Shown here piece by piece: positions 51,301-60,504 of a stretch of DNA of 64,000 bases. The position numbers and the translations under genes are program-made. The DNA is taken from positions 5,163,859 to 5,227,858 of the forward strand of contig NZ_CP024866.1 of the NCBI RefSeq assembly GCF_004136015.1, read 5' to 3'. Under the pieces are notes generated by a model, which was not told the DNA's origin, did no database searches, and saw nothing but the letters and a program-made list of their open reading frames with translations. The stretch's first letter is position 1. The number at the start of each line of letters is the position of its first letter. This stretch comes from Pseudomonas sp. ACM7 (GTDB lineage Bacteria; Pseudomonadota; Gammaproteobacteria; Pseudomonadales; Pseudomonadaceae).

Positions 51301-51314
51301 CTCTAAAGAACACC

Positions 51315-52289
51315 TCAAATTATTGCTTTAACCTCCCGCCCAAAACGCTCCCGATACACCGACGGCGGCACCCCTACCACGCCGCGAAACGCCACCCGAA
51401 AACTCTCCACCGAGCGATAACCGCAGCGTTGGGCAATCTGGTCGGTGTTCTGGCTCGTACTCTCAAGCAGCTCGCGGGCCCGGCCCAGGCGTTCGTGCTG
51501 TAACCAGGCTTTGGGCGGCATGCCGGTGGCTTCAGTGAAGCGGCGCAGAAACGTCCGTTCACTCATGGCCGCCTCACTCGCCAGCTCGCGAACCTCCAGC
51601 GGTTCATGCAAACGCTCGCGTGCCCACTGCATGACGCGGGACAAATCGCTACGCGGCGTAGGACTGACCGGTGTCGGAATGAACTGCGCCTGGCCGCCGG
51701 TGCGTTGCGGCGACATCACCAGCCGTCGCGCCACCGAGTTGGCCACCTGCGTACCGAAGTCCCGCGCCACCAAGTGCAGGCAGGCATCGATACCGGCAGC
51801 GCTGCCGGCCGAGGTGATCAGTTGACCTGAATCGACATAGAGCACGTCCGGATCGACCAGAATGTTCGGAAAACGCTCGGCCAACTCAGCGGTGTAGCGC
51901 CAGTGCGTGGTGGCGCCGCGACCGTCGAGCAAACCGGTGGCCGCCAGCACGAACACGCCCGAGCAGATCGACAGCAGCCGCGCACCCCGCTCATGGGCCT
52001 GGCGCAGGGCCGCGATCAATGCCTCAGGCACCGGGGCGCTGCGATCACGCCAGCCGGGAATGATGATGGTCCGGGCGTCCTCGAGCAGTTCCATGCCGCC
52101 ATCGGCCAGCACCTGAATGCCGCCCATGGCGCGCATTGGGCCTTGATCGACGGCGGCGATCCGGTGCTCGTACCAAGGGAAGTCGAACTCCGGCCGTGCC
52201 AGGCCGAAGATCTCCACAGCGATGCCGAATTCGAATGTACAGAGGCCGTCGTAGGCCAGAATTGTGACCAATCCAGGGGTGGGCTGCAT
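51315..52289 (-). CDS. GlxA/FtrA-type AraC family regulator with DJ-1/PfpI-like domain
   Basis: A 324-residue transcription factor. The N-terminal class I amidotransferase-like domain (about 1-190: VTILAYDGLCTFEFGIAVEIFG, IIIPGWRD, LLSICSGVFVLAATGLLDGRGATTHW) lacks evidence of catalysis and probably senses a ligand. Two AraC HTHs follow (about 215-320: HEPLEVRELASEAAMSERTFLRRFTEATGMPPKAWLQHERLGRARELL and YRSVESFRVAFRGVVGVPPSVYRERF). Divergent from the rhodanese gene with 101 bp between, so it is likely to control it. Confidence 0.88.
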   Translation of the reverse strand: MQPTPGLVTILAYDGLCTFEFGIAVEIFGLARPEFDFPWYEHRIAAVDQGPMRAMGGIQVLADGGMELLEDARTIIIPGWRDRSAPVPEALIAALRQAHERGARLLSICSGVFVLAATGLLDGRGATTHWRYTAELAERFPNILVDPDVLYVDSGQLITSAGSAAGIDACLHLVARDFGTQVANSVARRLVMSPQRTGGQAQFIPTPVSPTPRSDLSRVMQWARERLHEPLEVRELASEAAMSERTFLRRFTEATGMPPKAWLQHERLGRARELLESTSQNTDQIAQRCGYRSVESFRVAFRGVVGVPPSVYRERFGREVKAII

Positions 52290-52390
52290 TTGGCGGAAAG
52301 TTCCCGGTGAGTGTCTTGTGCGCCACTGTAGCCGCAAGCGTCGGGCGGATAAAGTCTTCTCACACCCACCGAGACTTTGGAGTACAGCCC

Positions 52391-52825
52391 ATGACCAGCC
52401 TGGTCCGCGAGATTCCCGCCGCCCCATCGGCCATCGCCCTGATGCATTTCAGCAACCGTCTGACCTTCGAAACCGACTGTTCCGACGTCCACTGCAGCCA
52501 ACAGGCCTGCGAAGTGGATTTTGTCCTGGTGGACGTGCGCGGCCCGCTCGCGTTCGAGCGTGGCCATGTGCCGGGAGCGATCAATATTCCGGGGCGACTG
52601 CTGACCGCTGAAAGTCTGGCGGCCTACCCGAAAACCAGCGTGTTCGTGGTGTATTGCGCCGGGCCCCACTGCAACGGTGCCAACAAGGCTGCCGTGAAAC
52701 TGGCGGCGCTGGGTTACCCGGTCAAGGAAATGATCGGCGGGGTGACCGGGTGGCTGGATGAAGGGTTTGAGTTGAGTGTTGCGGTGCAACGGCCTGCCAG
52801 CACCGTGATCGGTTGCGAATGTTGA
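52391..52825 (+). CDS. Rhodanese-like domain protein
   Basis: A 144-residue single-domain rhodanese: FVLVDVRGPLAFERGHVPGAINIPGR, active-site loop VVYCAGPHCNGANKAAVKLAALGYPVKEMIGGVTGWLDEG, with Cys in YCAGPHC as the likely persulfide carrier, plus extra cysteines early (CSDVHCSQQAC) and at the C terminus (IGCEC). Such proteins move sulfane sulfur. It is divergent from, and probably regulated by, the GlxA-type regulator. Confidence 0.87.
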   Translation: MTSLVREIPAAPSAIALMHFSNRLTFETDCSDVHCSQQACEVDFVLVDVRGPLAFERGHVPGAINIPGRLLTAESLAAYPKTSVFVVYCAGPHCNGANKAAVKLAALGYPVKEMIGGVTGWLDEGFELSVAVQRPASTVIGCEC

Positions 52826-52836
52826 TGTAGTCGAAA

Positions 52837-52922
52837 AGATCGCAGCCTCGTTTCACTCGACAGCTCCTACAGGTCTACGCGATCCCCTGTAGGAGCTGTC
52901 GAGTGAAACGAGGCTGCGATCT
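52837..52922. repeat. Perfect inverted repeat with 36-bp arms
   Basis: Arms 52837-52872 and 52887-52922 are exact complements with a 14-base loop (AGATCGCAGCCTCGTTTCAC at the outer end). Lies between convergent genes and can act as a terminator. It carries a CGTTTCACTCGA insertion relative to the related repeats at 41216 and 54677. Confidence 0.85.
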
Positions 52923-52935
52923 GTTGATATTGCTT

Positions 52936-53568
52936 CTAAACGGATGCCCACCACCCATCCAGCGTCGCCTGCAACCACTCGAACACGGTTGCGTAGGCGG
53001 CGCTGTCCTGTTGACCCCGGGGCAGCGGTGACTCGTCGGCAAAGTGATCATTGAGCGTTGCCACCGATTCAGCCGTCCACTCCGGATGAAACTGCAACCC
53101 CACCCGCGTCGGCCCGACGCGATACATCTGCTGCTCGCACTGATCACTGCTGGCCAGCAACTGTGCGTTTGGCGGCAGGTCGATGGCGTCTTCGTGCCAT
53201 TCCAGCACGTTCAGAGGCTGACCATCGACGAACGTCACGCGAGTCCAACCGGTTTCTGTTCGATCCATCCGCCGCACCTTTCCGCCCAGGCTCTGCGCCA
53301 GCAACTGCGCCCCCAGGCAAATCGCAAACACCGCCGCGCCTTGATCCAGACTGCCCGCCAACCACTGACGTTCGGCTTCCAGCCAGGCCGGCCCGCCGTT
53401 GGATTCATAAGGCCCGCCCAACAGGATCACGGGGGCTGCACTGACTGGCGGCAACTGGCCGAGGTCGGCGCGAAAGACGTTCAGGGTCAAACCTCGGGAC
53501 GCAGCCCACGTGGCAATGGCGCCGGGACCTTCGGCGGGGTGGTGTTGGATCAGGTTCAACGTGGGCAT
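52936..53568 (-). CDS. Type 1 glutamine amidotransferase
   Basis: A 210-residue stand-alone class I amidotransferase. The triad is visible: nucleophile in VFAICLGAQLLAQSLGG (Cys near 84), VGLQFHPEWTAE (His and Glu near 161 and 163), with VILLGGPYESNGG forming the oxyanion region. It probably serves as a gamma-glutamyl hydrolase or GMP-synthase-like amidase domain. Its neighbours give no clear pathway. Confidence 0.86.
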   Translation of the reverse strand: MPTLNLIQHHPAEGPGAIATWAASRGLTLNVFRADLGQLPPVSAAPVILLGGPYESNGGPAWLEAERQWLAGSLDQGAAVFAICLGAQLLAQSLGGKVRRMDRTETGWTRVTFVDGQPLNVLEWHEDAIDLPPNAQLLASSDQCEQQMYRVGPTRVGLQFHPEWTAESVATLNDHFADESPLPRGQQDSAAYATVFEWLQATLDGWWASV

Positions 53569-53816
53569 AAGGGCTCTCTTGTAGTTTTTGCTTGTAGGTT
53601 TTGTCTGAAAAAAGGGCTTGTCCTACAGTCTTTGCACCGGCTTGGCGCGCGCTTCAAGGGGCTCGAATCCGTCGGCCACTTTTTTATAAGTATTTGTCGC
53701 TTAAACACAATTTGCCCTCCTTGCGCCGCTCTAGACTGCCGGCCACTTCGGTGCTCTCCAATCGGAAGCAGCTACCGAAAGCTGCCAATAAAAGCCTTCG
53801 CATACAGGAGTTATAA

Positions 53817-54596
53817 ATGAAGAAGCTAGTGATGTTCGGTGCTCTGGCACTGTCGATGTTGTCCCTGACGGCTATGGCCGAAGACGCCAAGCCGATCCGC
53901 CTCGGTATCGAAGCCGGTTACCCGCCATTCTCGATGAAAACCCCTGATGGCAAACTCACCGGCTTCGACGTGGACATCGGCGACGCGCTGTGCGAGCAGA
54001 TGAAAGTGAAGTGCACCTGGGTCGAGCAAGAGTTCGACGGCCTGATCCCGGCGCTGAAGGTCAAGAAAATCGACGCGATCCTGTCGTCCATGACCATCAC
54101 CGACGATCGCAAAAAGAACGTCGACTTCACTATCAAGTACTACCACACCCCGGCGCGCTTCGTGATGAAGGAAGGCACCGACATCAAGGACCCGCTGACC
54201 GAACTCAAAGGCAAGAAAGTCGGTGTGCTGCGCGCCAGTACCCACGACCGCTTCGCCACTGAAGTGCTGGTGCCGGCCGGTATCAATCTGGTTCGCTACG
54301 GCTCCCAGCAGGAAGCCAACCTGGACATGGTCGCCGGTCGTCTCGACGCGATGCTGGCCGACTCGGTCAACCTGGACGACGGTTTCCTGAAAACCGACGC
54401 CGGTAAAGGCTTCGCTTTCGTCGGCCCGACCTACGAAGACGCCAAGTACTTCGGCGGCGGCGCTGGTATTGCTGTGCGCAAGGGCGATACCGCCCTGGCA
54501 GAGAAATTCAACACCGCCATCACCGAAATCCGCGCCAACGGCAAGTACAAGCAAGTGCAAGACAAGTACTTCAACTTTGACGTTTACGGCCAGTAA
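53817..54596 (+). CDS. Basic amino acid ABC transporter substrate-binding protein (AotJ-like)
   Basis: A 259-residue periplasmic binding protein with signal peptide [21 protein letters not shown]. Family 3 motifs: [104 protein letters not shown]. It closely resembles AotJ, the arginine/ornithine binder. Permease and ATPase genes (aotQ, M, P) do not follow; a terminator does, and then an AotO-like gene. It may feed a transporter encoded elsewhere. Confidence 0.88.
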   Translation: MKKLVMFGALALSMLSLTAMAEDAKPIRLGIEAGYPPFSMKTPDGKLTGFDVDIGDALCEQMKVKCTWVEQEFDGLIPALKVKKIDAILSSMTITDDRKKNVDFTIKYYHTPARFVMKEGTDIKDPLTELKGKKVGVLRASTHDRFATEVLVPAGINLVRYGSQQEANLDMVAGRLDAMLADSVNLDDGFLKTDAGKGFAFVGPTYEDAKYFGGGAGIAVRKGDTALAEKFNTAITEIRANGKYKQVQDKYFNFDVYGQ

Positions 54597-54612
54597 TCAC
54601 GCCGTTCAAAAA

Positions 54613-54647
54613 AGTGGCAACCGTTGACGCGGTTGCCACTTTTTTTA
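54613..54647 (+). terminator. Rho-independent terminator after the binding-protein gene
   Basis: AGTGGCAACCG...CGGTTGCCACT stem followed by seven T residues, 16 bp after the stop codon. Confidence 0.9.
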
Positions 54648-54676
54648 TGTGATTTATCCTGCGACATACATCCCAT

Positions 54677-54772
54677 GTAGGAGCTGCCGGAGGCTGCGAT
54701 CTTTTGATTTTCTGCAGTTTCATTGCCGCTAAAGATCAAGATCTAAAGATCGCAGCCTTCGGCAGCTCCTAC
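54677..54772. repeat. Inverted repeat, 28-bp arms
   Basis: GTAGGAGCTGCCGGAGGCTG (left, from 54677) pairs with ...CAGCCTTCGGCAGCTCCTAC (right, to 54772), with one mismatch across a 39-bp spacer. REP-like family shared with 41216-41293. Confidence 0.75.
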
Positions 54773-54812
54773 GCTCAGCGATCCTGAGCACCGATAGCTA
54801 CAGGAGCACCCC

Positions 54813-55925
54813 ATGCAACGCATCGATCATTCACTGCCCTGGAGCCACCTAGGCACCGAACGCACCCTCAGCGTGTTTCGTTATGGCGCGGGCACTCGCA
54901 AGGTCTACATCCAGGCCAGCCTGCACGCTGATGAACTGCCGGGCATGCGCACGGCGTGGGAACTGAAAAAGCGTCTGGCCGAACTCGAAACCCAGGGTCA
55001 GTTGCAGGGCGTGATCGAACTGGTCCTGGTGGCCAATCCCATCGGCCTCGATCAACACCTGCAAGGCAGCCACATGGGCCGCTTCGAGCTGGGCAGCGGC
55101 AAGAACTTCAACCGCTCCTTCGTCGAACTCAGCGCACCGGTGGCCGAGTTGATCGGCGATCGGTTGGGCCGTGATGCGGCTGCCAACATTGCGCTGATTC
55201 GCCAGACCATGGGCCAGGTACTCGACGGCTTGCCGGCACCGGCCTCGCAGCTTGAAGCCATGCACCGCTTGCTGCTGCGCCACGCCTGCGATGCCGACAT
55301 CACCCTCGACCTGCATTGTGATTTCGACGCGGCGATTCATCTGTATGCCTTGCCGCAACACTGGCCGCAGTGGCAATCCCTGGCAGCGCGTTTGAAGGCT
55401 GGGGTGGCGTTGCTCTGTGAAGAATCCGGCGGCAGCTCATTCGATGAGTCGTGTTCAACGCCGTGGTTGCGTCTGGCAAGGGCTTTCCCTGAGGCCGCGA
55501 TCCCGCCGGCCAACCTGGCGACGACGCTGGAGCTGGGCAGCATGGGTGATACGCGAGTCGATCAGGCGCAGGCCAATTGCGAGGCGATTCTCGGGTTTCT
55601 CGCCGAGCAGGGTTTCATCACAGGTACTTGGCCTGCGGCCCCGAGCGAATGCTGTGAAGGTATGCCGTTCGAAGGCACCCAATACCTGTTCGCACCGCAT
55701 CACGGGGTCGTCAGTTTCCTGCGCGATTCGGGTGAATGGGTGGAGAAGGGGGATGCGCTGTTTGAAGTGGTCGACCCGCTGAATGATCGGGTCACGACCG
55801 TTTGCGCGGGGACCAGTGGCGTGTTGTTTGCGATTGATCGCGGGCGCTATACACAGCCGGGCACCTGGCAGGCGAAGGTCGCGGGGCGCGAGCCGATTCG
55901 GGTCGGGAAGTTGATTAACGACTGA
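54813..55925 (+). CDS. Succinylglutamate desuccinylase/aspartoacylase family protein (AotO-like)
   Basis: A 370-residue zinc hydrolase-like protein. Metal motifs are YIQASLHADELPGMRTAWELKKRL (HxxE) and DADITLDLHCD (third His), with NPIGLDQHLQGSHMGRFELGSGKNFNRSF between. In Pseudomonas aot operons a gene of this family, aotO, sits among the arginine transport genes; here only the binding protein and this enzyme are neighbours. It may deacylate N-acyl amino acids taken up through that binding protein. Function inferred from family and context. Confidence 0.85.
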   Translation: MQRIDHSLPWSHLGTERTLSVFRYGAGTRKVYIQASLHADELPGMRTAWELKKRLAELETQGQLQGVIELVLVANPIGLDQHLQGSHMGRFELGSGKNFNRSFVELSAPVAELIGDRLGRDAAANIALIRQTMGQVLDGLPAPASQLEAMHRLLLRHACDADITLDLHCDFDAAIHLYALPQHWPQWQSLAARLKAGVALLCEESGGSSFDESCSTPWLRLARAFPEAAIPPANLATTLELGSMGDTRVDQAQANCEAILGFLAEQGFITGTWPAAPSECCEGMPFEGTQYLFAPHHGVVSFLRDSGEWVEKGDALFEVVDPLNDRVTTVCAGTSGVLFAIDRGRYTQPGTWQAKVAGREPIRVGKLIND

Positions 55926-55950
55926 GGATCTTAGTCGTTTTCGAGGCCGC

Positions 55951-56045
55951 CTTCGCGAGCAAGCCCGCTCCCACATTTCATCTCAGTCGGACACGAAATT
56001 TGTGTACACAGGAGATTCAATGTGTGTGCGGGCTTGCTCGCGAAG
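55951..56045. repeat. REP-type inverted repeat, 18-bp arms
   Basis: CTTCGCGAGCAAGCCCGC (55951-55968) and its complement (56028-56045). Common Pseudomonas intergenic element between the AotO-like gene and the esterase gene. Confidence 0.75.
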
Positions 56046-56144
56046 AGGCCCTATGAAGCGGCGATGATGTCCAGCCGATCATCGACATCCCGATTCACAG
56101 TGTTAGGCTCTCCCCCGAATCCTGCGCTCTGTGAAGGAAGGTTT

Positions 56145-56861
56145 ATGTTGAAGTTTCTCGCTCTGCTGACACTCCTGGCGTCCGCCGCCGTCCACGCTCA
56201 AACCCCGCTGCAAACCGATCTGCCGCTCAAGTACCTGGAGCAGGCCCACCCCGAATCGCGTAATCAGCCCCTGGTGATTTTCCTCCACGGTTTTGGCAGT
56301 AACGAGGAGGACCTGTTCGACATCAAGGATGAATTGCCCGCGTCATACAACTACCTGTCGGTACGCGCACCGATGGTGATGGAGGAGGACAGTTACAAGT
56401 GGTTTCGCGAGAAGGGTAACGCTGCCTACAACGGTGAGACCGATGATCTGAAGTCCAGCGGCCAGGTGCTGCAGGATTTCGTCGCACAGGCGGCGAAGAA
56501 ATATCACACCGAACCGAACAAGGTATTCCTGGTGGGTTTCAGCCAGGGCGCGATCATGTCCTATGAGGTGGCCCTGCGTCATCCCGAGGCGGTGGGCGGG
56601 ATCGCGGCGTTGAGCGGACGGATTTTGCCGGTGCTCCAGTCCGAACTGAAACCGGATGAAAAGCGCCAGAAGCTGGCGATTTTCATCGGTCATGGCACTG
56701 CGGACAAACGCCTTCCGTACATTGACGGCACGGACGCCGACAGCCTGTTGCAGAGCCTGTCACTCAAGCCTGAATTTCATGCCTACCCTGGCGTCGGTCA
56801 CAGCATCAGTGCCAACGAGATGCAGGACTTGAGCGCCTGGTTGCAGCGTCTCAATCCCTGA
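56145..56861 (+). CDS. Secreted phospholipase/carboxylesterase-type hydrolase
   Basis: A 238-residue alpha/beta hydrolase with signal peptide MLKFLALLTLLASAAVHA. The fold is of the carboxylesterase 2 type: LVIFLHGFGSNEEDLFDIKDEL, nucleophile elbow VFLVGFSQGAIMSYEVAL (Ser near 141), acid in GHGTADKRLPY and His in YPGVGHSIS. GAAGGAAGG precedes the start. Convergent with the next gene with only 3 bp between stops. Confidence 0.88.
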   Translation: MLKFLALLTLLASAAVHAQTPLQTDLPLKYLEQAHPESRNQPLVIFLHGFGSNEEDLFDIKDELPASYNYLSVRAPMVMEEDSYKWFREKGNAAYNGETDDLKSSGQVLQDFVAQAAKKYHTEPNKVFLVGFSQGAIMSYEVALRHPEAVGGIAALSGRILPVLQSELKPDEKRQKLAIFIGHGTADKRLPYIDGTDADSLLQSLSLKPEFHAYPGVGHSISANEMQDLSAWLQRLNP

Positions 56862-56864
56862 TGC

Positions 56865-57452
56865 TTACTTGCCGGTGACGATCTGTTTGACCAGCGTCTC
56901 GTGGCCAGCATTGTCGCTGAGGCGGGAAATCACCTGAACGATCGCCATGCGCGTGTTGGACGCGGCCATCACTGTGGTGTCGAGGGTTTTGCCGCCGCCC
57001 TGGGTGGCGGTACTGTCGATCTGCCGCAGCCCCAGGCCAGTGCCTTTCTGGGTCAGGCTTTTTTCACTGAGCTTGGTGAAGTCCGGCAGCGCCGTGGCTT
57101 GTTCGGTGGCGAAGTCAGACGCCGCGGAGTCGAGGAATTGACCGTCGTTGTCTTTGACATTGAGGCCGCCGGGGATGGTGTTTTCAGCGGCGATCACGAC
57201 GGTTTTAGTCGCCTGATTGGTGTACATGGTGCCCGTTGCCCCGGCGGTGCCGGTGGCCGCGTCGCCGGCAGGCAGCGGGTTGGCGATGAAACCTTTGGGC
57301 AGGGTGAACGTGAACTTGCCGCCGAGCATCGAGACTTTCTGTGCGGGCGCGGTATCGCTGGCAGTGGCCTTGGCGGCCTGCGCATTCAGCGCTCCCAGAC
57401 TGGCAACCGCCGTCAACAACAGGACAACGGTTTTTTTACTCAACAATGACAT
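56865..57452 (-). CDS. Periplasmic DcrB-like protein
   Basis: A 195-residue exported protein, signal peptide SKKTVVLLLTAVASLGALNAQA, with the mature part VSMLGGKFTFTLPKGFIANPLP, MYTNQATKTVVIAAENTIPGG, and TVMAASNTRMAIVQVISRL. The 'GKFTFTLPKGF' opening and alternating strands resemble the DcrB family of small periplasmic proteins. No catalytic residues evident. Function unknown. Confidence 0.68.
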   Translation of the reverse strand: MSLLSKKTVVLLLTAVASLGALNAQAAKATASDTAPAQKVSMLGGKFTFTLPKGFIANPLPAGDAATGTAGATGTMYTNQATKTVVIAAENTIPGGLNVKDNDGQFLDSAASDFATEQATALPDFTKLSEKSLTQKGTGLGLRQIDSTATQGGGKTLDTTVMAASNTRMAIVQVISRLSDNAGHETLVKQIVTGK

Positions 57453-57536
57453 TCAGAAACTCCAGGGGATGGTCGGTCTCGCGGTGGGGGGCGATCATCC
57501 CATGGAGGTTACGGCGCATTCCAGCGCAGTCTAACG

Positions 57537-57783
57537 GACGGTCACGTTCCTTTGGCTACTTATGGACCCGCTCCAACCAACCGCTGCTGGGCGTCATCGG
57601 CCTGAAACGGCCACTCACCGCACGCATCGACGGCGCCACCAGCGAGGTCAACCTGCTCAACGAACATGGCATCACCACCGTCTTCAATTCCTACGGCACC
57701 GGCCTGCGCTTATGGGGCTACCGCACCGCGGCATGGCCCAGCGTCACCCACATGCGCAACTTCGAAAACGTGCGCCGCACTGA
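57537..57783 (+). pseudogene. Remnant of a phage/R-type pyocin tail sheath gene
   Basis: A frame without start encodes NQPLLGVIGLKRPLTARIDG, SEVNLLNEHGITTVFNSYGTGLRLWGYRTAAWPSVTHMRNFENVRRT and then loses homology. This is the conserved C-terminal region of contractile tail sheath proteins (LNxxGxxTVxxSFGTGLRxWGNRSAAxPxVTHMRNF). Both the N-terminal two thirds and the last ~60 residues are missing. It is a scar of a prophage or tailocin, about 200 bp before the IS66 left end. Confidence 0.8.
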
Positions 57784-58091
57784 TCTCCGATTCTTGCCGG
57801 TGCTCGCTGGTATTTGGTCGATTTCTGTCGGTCGCTACCGGCAGAAATCGGCCAAAAGCGGCCACTAAGGAGCTGACTGTCGGTACTCAAGATCCAAATG
57901 CCTCATACAGGCGCATCAGACGTCACACTACGTGGGTTATCGGGACCTTTACGAGCCGGCTGTTTGCGCCGGGTTTCACGGGGGACTTAGCGTAAGCGTC
58001 CGGCGAAGTCACCTACCCGATCCCAGCGATAAGGGCGATGTTGTCCACTTAAAAATACGTGGACACTATCGCCCCTATCATCAGGGTTGCC

Positions 58092-58415
58092 ATGCGCCAA
58101 AGAACCTCTTACTCCAAACCCTTTAAAGCCCAGATCGTCCAAGAATGCCTGCAACCTGGCGTGTCGATGGCCAGCGTGGCCCTGCGTCACGGCATTAACG
58201 CCAACCTGGTTCGAAAGTGGATACCTGCTTATCGTGATCATCAGGCGCCAGCGTTGGCTGCTTTTGTTCCGATGAAACTTGCGTCCGCAACCCGGCCCGA
58301 TCAGCAGATGTCGGTCAACATCGAGGTTCCTTTCGGGCAGCAAAAACTCACTGTGAAGTGGCCATCCTCAGATCCTGACGGGTGTGCTCGTTTTGTCCGT
58401 GAGCTTGCCAAGTGA
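58092..58415 (+). CDS. tnpA: IS66 TnpA accessory protein
   Basis: A 107-residue HTH protein of IS66 elements: QRTSYSKPFKAQIVQECLQPGVSMASVALRHGINANLVRKWI is the transposase-8-like DNA-binding region. Overlaps tnpB by 4 bp (GTGA). Required with TnpB and TnpC for transposition of the element. Confidence 0.88.
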   Translation: MRQRTSYSKPFKAQIVQECLQPGVSMASVALRHGINANLVRKWIPAYRDHQAPALAAFVPMKLASATRPDQQMSVNIEVPFGQQKLTVKWPSSDPDGCARFVRELAK

Positions 58416-58747
58416 TCCGCATCGACGCCATCTGGCTAGCCACCGAGCCCATGGATATGCGCGCAGGTACCGAGACCGCGTTGGCCAGAGTGATTGCAGT
58501 ATTCGGTGCGGCGAAGCCGCACTGTGCTTATCTCTTTGCCAATCGACGTGCTAACCGAATGAAAGTCCTGGTTCATGACGGGATTGGTGTTTGGCTGGCT
58601 GCACGGCGTTTGAACCAAGGCAAATTCCACTGGCCAGGCATTCGGCAAGGCTGCGAGATGGAGCTAGATACCGAGCAACTTCAGGCCTTGGTATTAGGTC
58701 TGCCTTGGCAGCGTGTTGGCGCTGCCGGCACAATCACACTGCTTTAA
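58412..58747 (+). CDS. tnpB: IS66 TnpB accessory protein
   Basis: A 111-residue protein of the IS66 Orf2 family: IWLATEPMDMRAGTETALARVIAVFGAAKPHCAYLFANRRANRMKVLVHDGIGVWLAARRLNQGKFHWP. The start (ATGATCCGC or GTGATC) overlaps tnpA. No frame damage visible. Confidence 0.9.
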   Translation: MIRIDAIWLATEPMDMRAGTETALARVIAVFGAAKPHCAYLFANRRANRMKVLVHDGIGVWLAARRLNQGKFHWPGIRQGCEMELDTEQLQALVLGLPWQRVGAAGTITLL

Positions 58748-58808
58748 AAACTGTAATTAGATTCTTGGCTTACTACCGCAAGCGATCTGCTTTGGTAAAA
58801 TCCAAGGC

Positions 58809-60335
58809 ATGACTTCTTCGCCCAATCTCGATCAGATGACCCCCGACCAACTGCGTGCATTTGCTGCGCAGTTGATGTCGAAGGTCGACACCATGGGCAG
58901 AAAGACCCACCGCGATCAAACCATCATCGAACAGCTGACCCACGAGATCGCCATCCTCAAGCGGCACAGGTTTGCCAAGCGCAGCGAGCAGATCAGCCCT
59001 GAGCAAGGCAACTTGCTCGACGACCTGCTCAACACAGATCTTGAGGCTATCGACGCCGAGTTGAAGGCCCTCCGACCAGCTCCCGCTCCAGAAGAGAAAC
59101 GCCAGCAACCCAAGCGCGCGCCGCTACCACCGCAGTTTCCACGCACCGTAATTCATCACGAACCGGAAAACACCCAGTGCGCCTGCGGCTGCCAACTTCA
59201 GCGCATCGGCGAGGACGTCAGCGAGAAGCTGGATTACACTCCGGGCGTGTTCACCGTCGAACAGCATGTGCGTGAAAAATGGGCCTGCCGTCAGTGCGAA
59301 ACACTGATCCAGGCACCGGTGCCGCCCCAGGTAATCGACAAGGGAATACCTACAGCAGCTCTGCTCGCTCATGTAATGGTGGCGAAATTCGCCGACCACT
59401 TGCCGCTGTACCGGCAGGAGAAAATCTTTGGCCGCGCCGGCTTAGCCATCGCGCGTTCAACTCTCGCGCAATGGGTTGGACAGACCGGTGTACAGCTTCA
59501 GCCATTGGTTGATGCCTTGCGAGAAGCTGTTCTGGCCCAACGAGTTGTCCATGCCGACGAAACTCCGGTGCAGATGCTTGCGCCCGGAGAGAAGAAAACT
59601 CACCGCGCTTATGTCTGGGCTTACTGCACCACGCCGTTCTCGGCGCTTAAGGCAGTGGTTTATGACTTCAGCCCGAACCGCGCCGGTGAGCATGCACGTA
59701 ACTTCCTCGGCTCGTGGAACGGCAAGCTGGTGTGCGACGATTTTGCTGGCTACAAGGCCGGTTTCGAGAAGGGCATGACCGAAATTGGTTGCATGGCCCA
59801 CGCACGCCGCAAGTTTTTCGATCTGCACGTGGCAAATAAAAGCCAGCTGGCGGAACAGGCACTGCACTCGATTGGCGGTTTGTACGAAGTTGAGCACCAA
59901 GCGCGGGACATGAGTGATGAGGATCGCTGGCGGATACGGCAAGAAAAAGCGGCGCCGTTAGTGAAAGCACTGCACGACTGGATGTTGACCCAGCGCGATC
60001 TTGTGCCCAACGGATCAGCGACGGCAAAGGCCTTGGATTACAGCCTTAAACGCTGGATAGCGCTGACGCGCTACCTGGACGATGGGGCTGTGCCCATCGA
60101 CAACAACCAGGTAGAGAACCAGATCCGGCCGTGGGCCCTTGGGCGTTCGAATTGGTTATTTGCCGGATCGCTACGCAGCGGAAAACGGGCGGCTGCGATC
60201 ATGAGTTTGATCCAGTCGGCGCGATTAAATGGACATGATCCATATGCCTACCTGAAGAATGTTCTCATGCGACTGCCGACGCAGCGGGCGAATGAAATTA
60301 CCGAGCTGCTGCCGCATAAATGGGCGTCCGTTTAA
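58809..60335 (+). CDS. tnpC: IS66 TnpC transposase
   Basis: A 508-residue DDE transposase. An N-terminal leucine-rich coiled coil and HTH (about 1-100), a zinc-binding CACGCQLQRIGEDVSEKLDY segment, CRQCETLIQAP, then the IS66 catalytic core with VVHADETPVQML (Asp), CDDFAGYKAGF (Asp) and VPIDNNQVENQIRPWALGRSNWLFAGSLRSGKRAA (Glu). Full length and intact, so the element may be active. Confidence 0.93.
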   Translation: MTSSPNLDQMTPDQLRAFAAQLMSKVDTMGRKTHRDQTIIEQLTHEIAILKRHRFAKRSEQISPEQGNLLDDLLNTDLEAIDAELKALRPAPAPEEKRQQPKRAPLPPQFPRTVIHHEPENTQCACGCQLQRIGEDVSEKLDYTPGVFTVEQHVREKWACRQCETLIQAPVPPQVIDKGIPTAALLAHVMVAKFADHLPLYRQEKIFGRAGLAIARSTLAQWVGQTGVQLQPLVDALREAVLAQRVVHADETPVQMLAPGEKKTHRAYVWAYCTTPFSALKAVVYDFSPNRAGEHARNFLGSWNGKLVCDDFAGYKAGFEKGMTEIGCMAHARRKFFDLHVANKSQLAEQALHSIGGLYEVEHQARDMSDEDRWRIRQEKAAPLVKALHDWMLTQRDLVPNGSATAKALDYSLKRWIALTRYLDDGAVPIDNNQVENQIRPWALGRSNWLFAGSLRSGKRAAAIMSLIQSARLNGHDPYAYLKNVLMRLPTQRANEITELLPHKWASV

Positions 60336-60504
60336 CCACGCGGGTGCATGGGGCGCTTAGCTAACGTAGCGAACTTTCTGATTGGCCAAATCCTACGATT
60401 TACTGCTGCGTTGGCATGCTGCGGTCTGTGTCGTAACGGCCATGATTTAGGTCGTATTTGGATGCACCTCAATCTTACCGGTCAGTATAGTCAACTCCGT
60501 CCCG

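Larger units (their letters stand above)
57992..60360 (+). mobile_element. Complete IS66-family insertion sequence
   Basis: Three genes in the IS66 order (tnpA, tnpB, tnpC) lie between imperfect terminal inverted repeats: GTAAGCGTCC on the left (57992) and CTAAGCGCCC read inward from the right end (60360). Length of about 2.37 kb is usual for the family. I cannot see the 8-bp target duplication expected for IS66, so the ends may have been altered by later rearrangement. It lies between the tail-sheath scar and the TetR-DMT pair. Confidence 0.85.
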
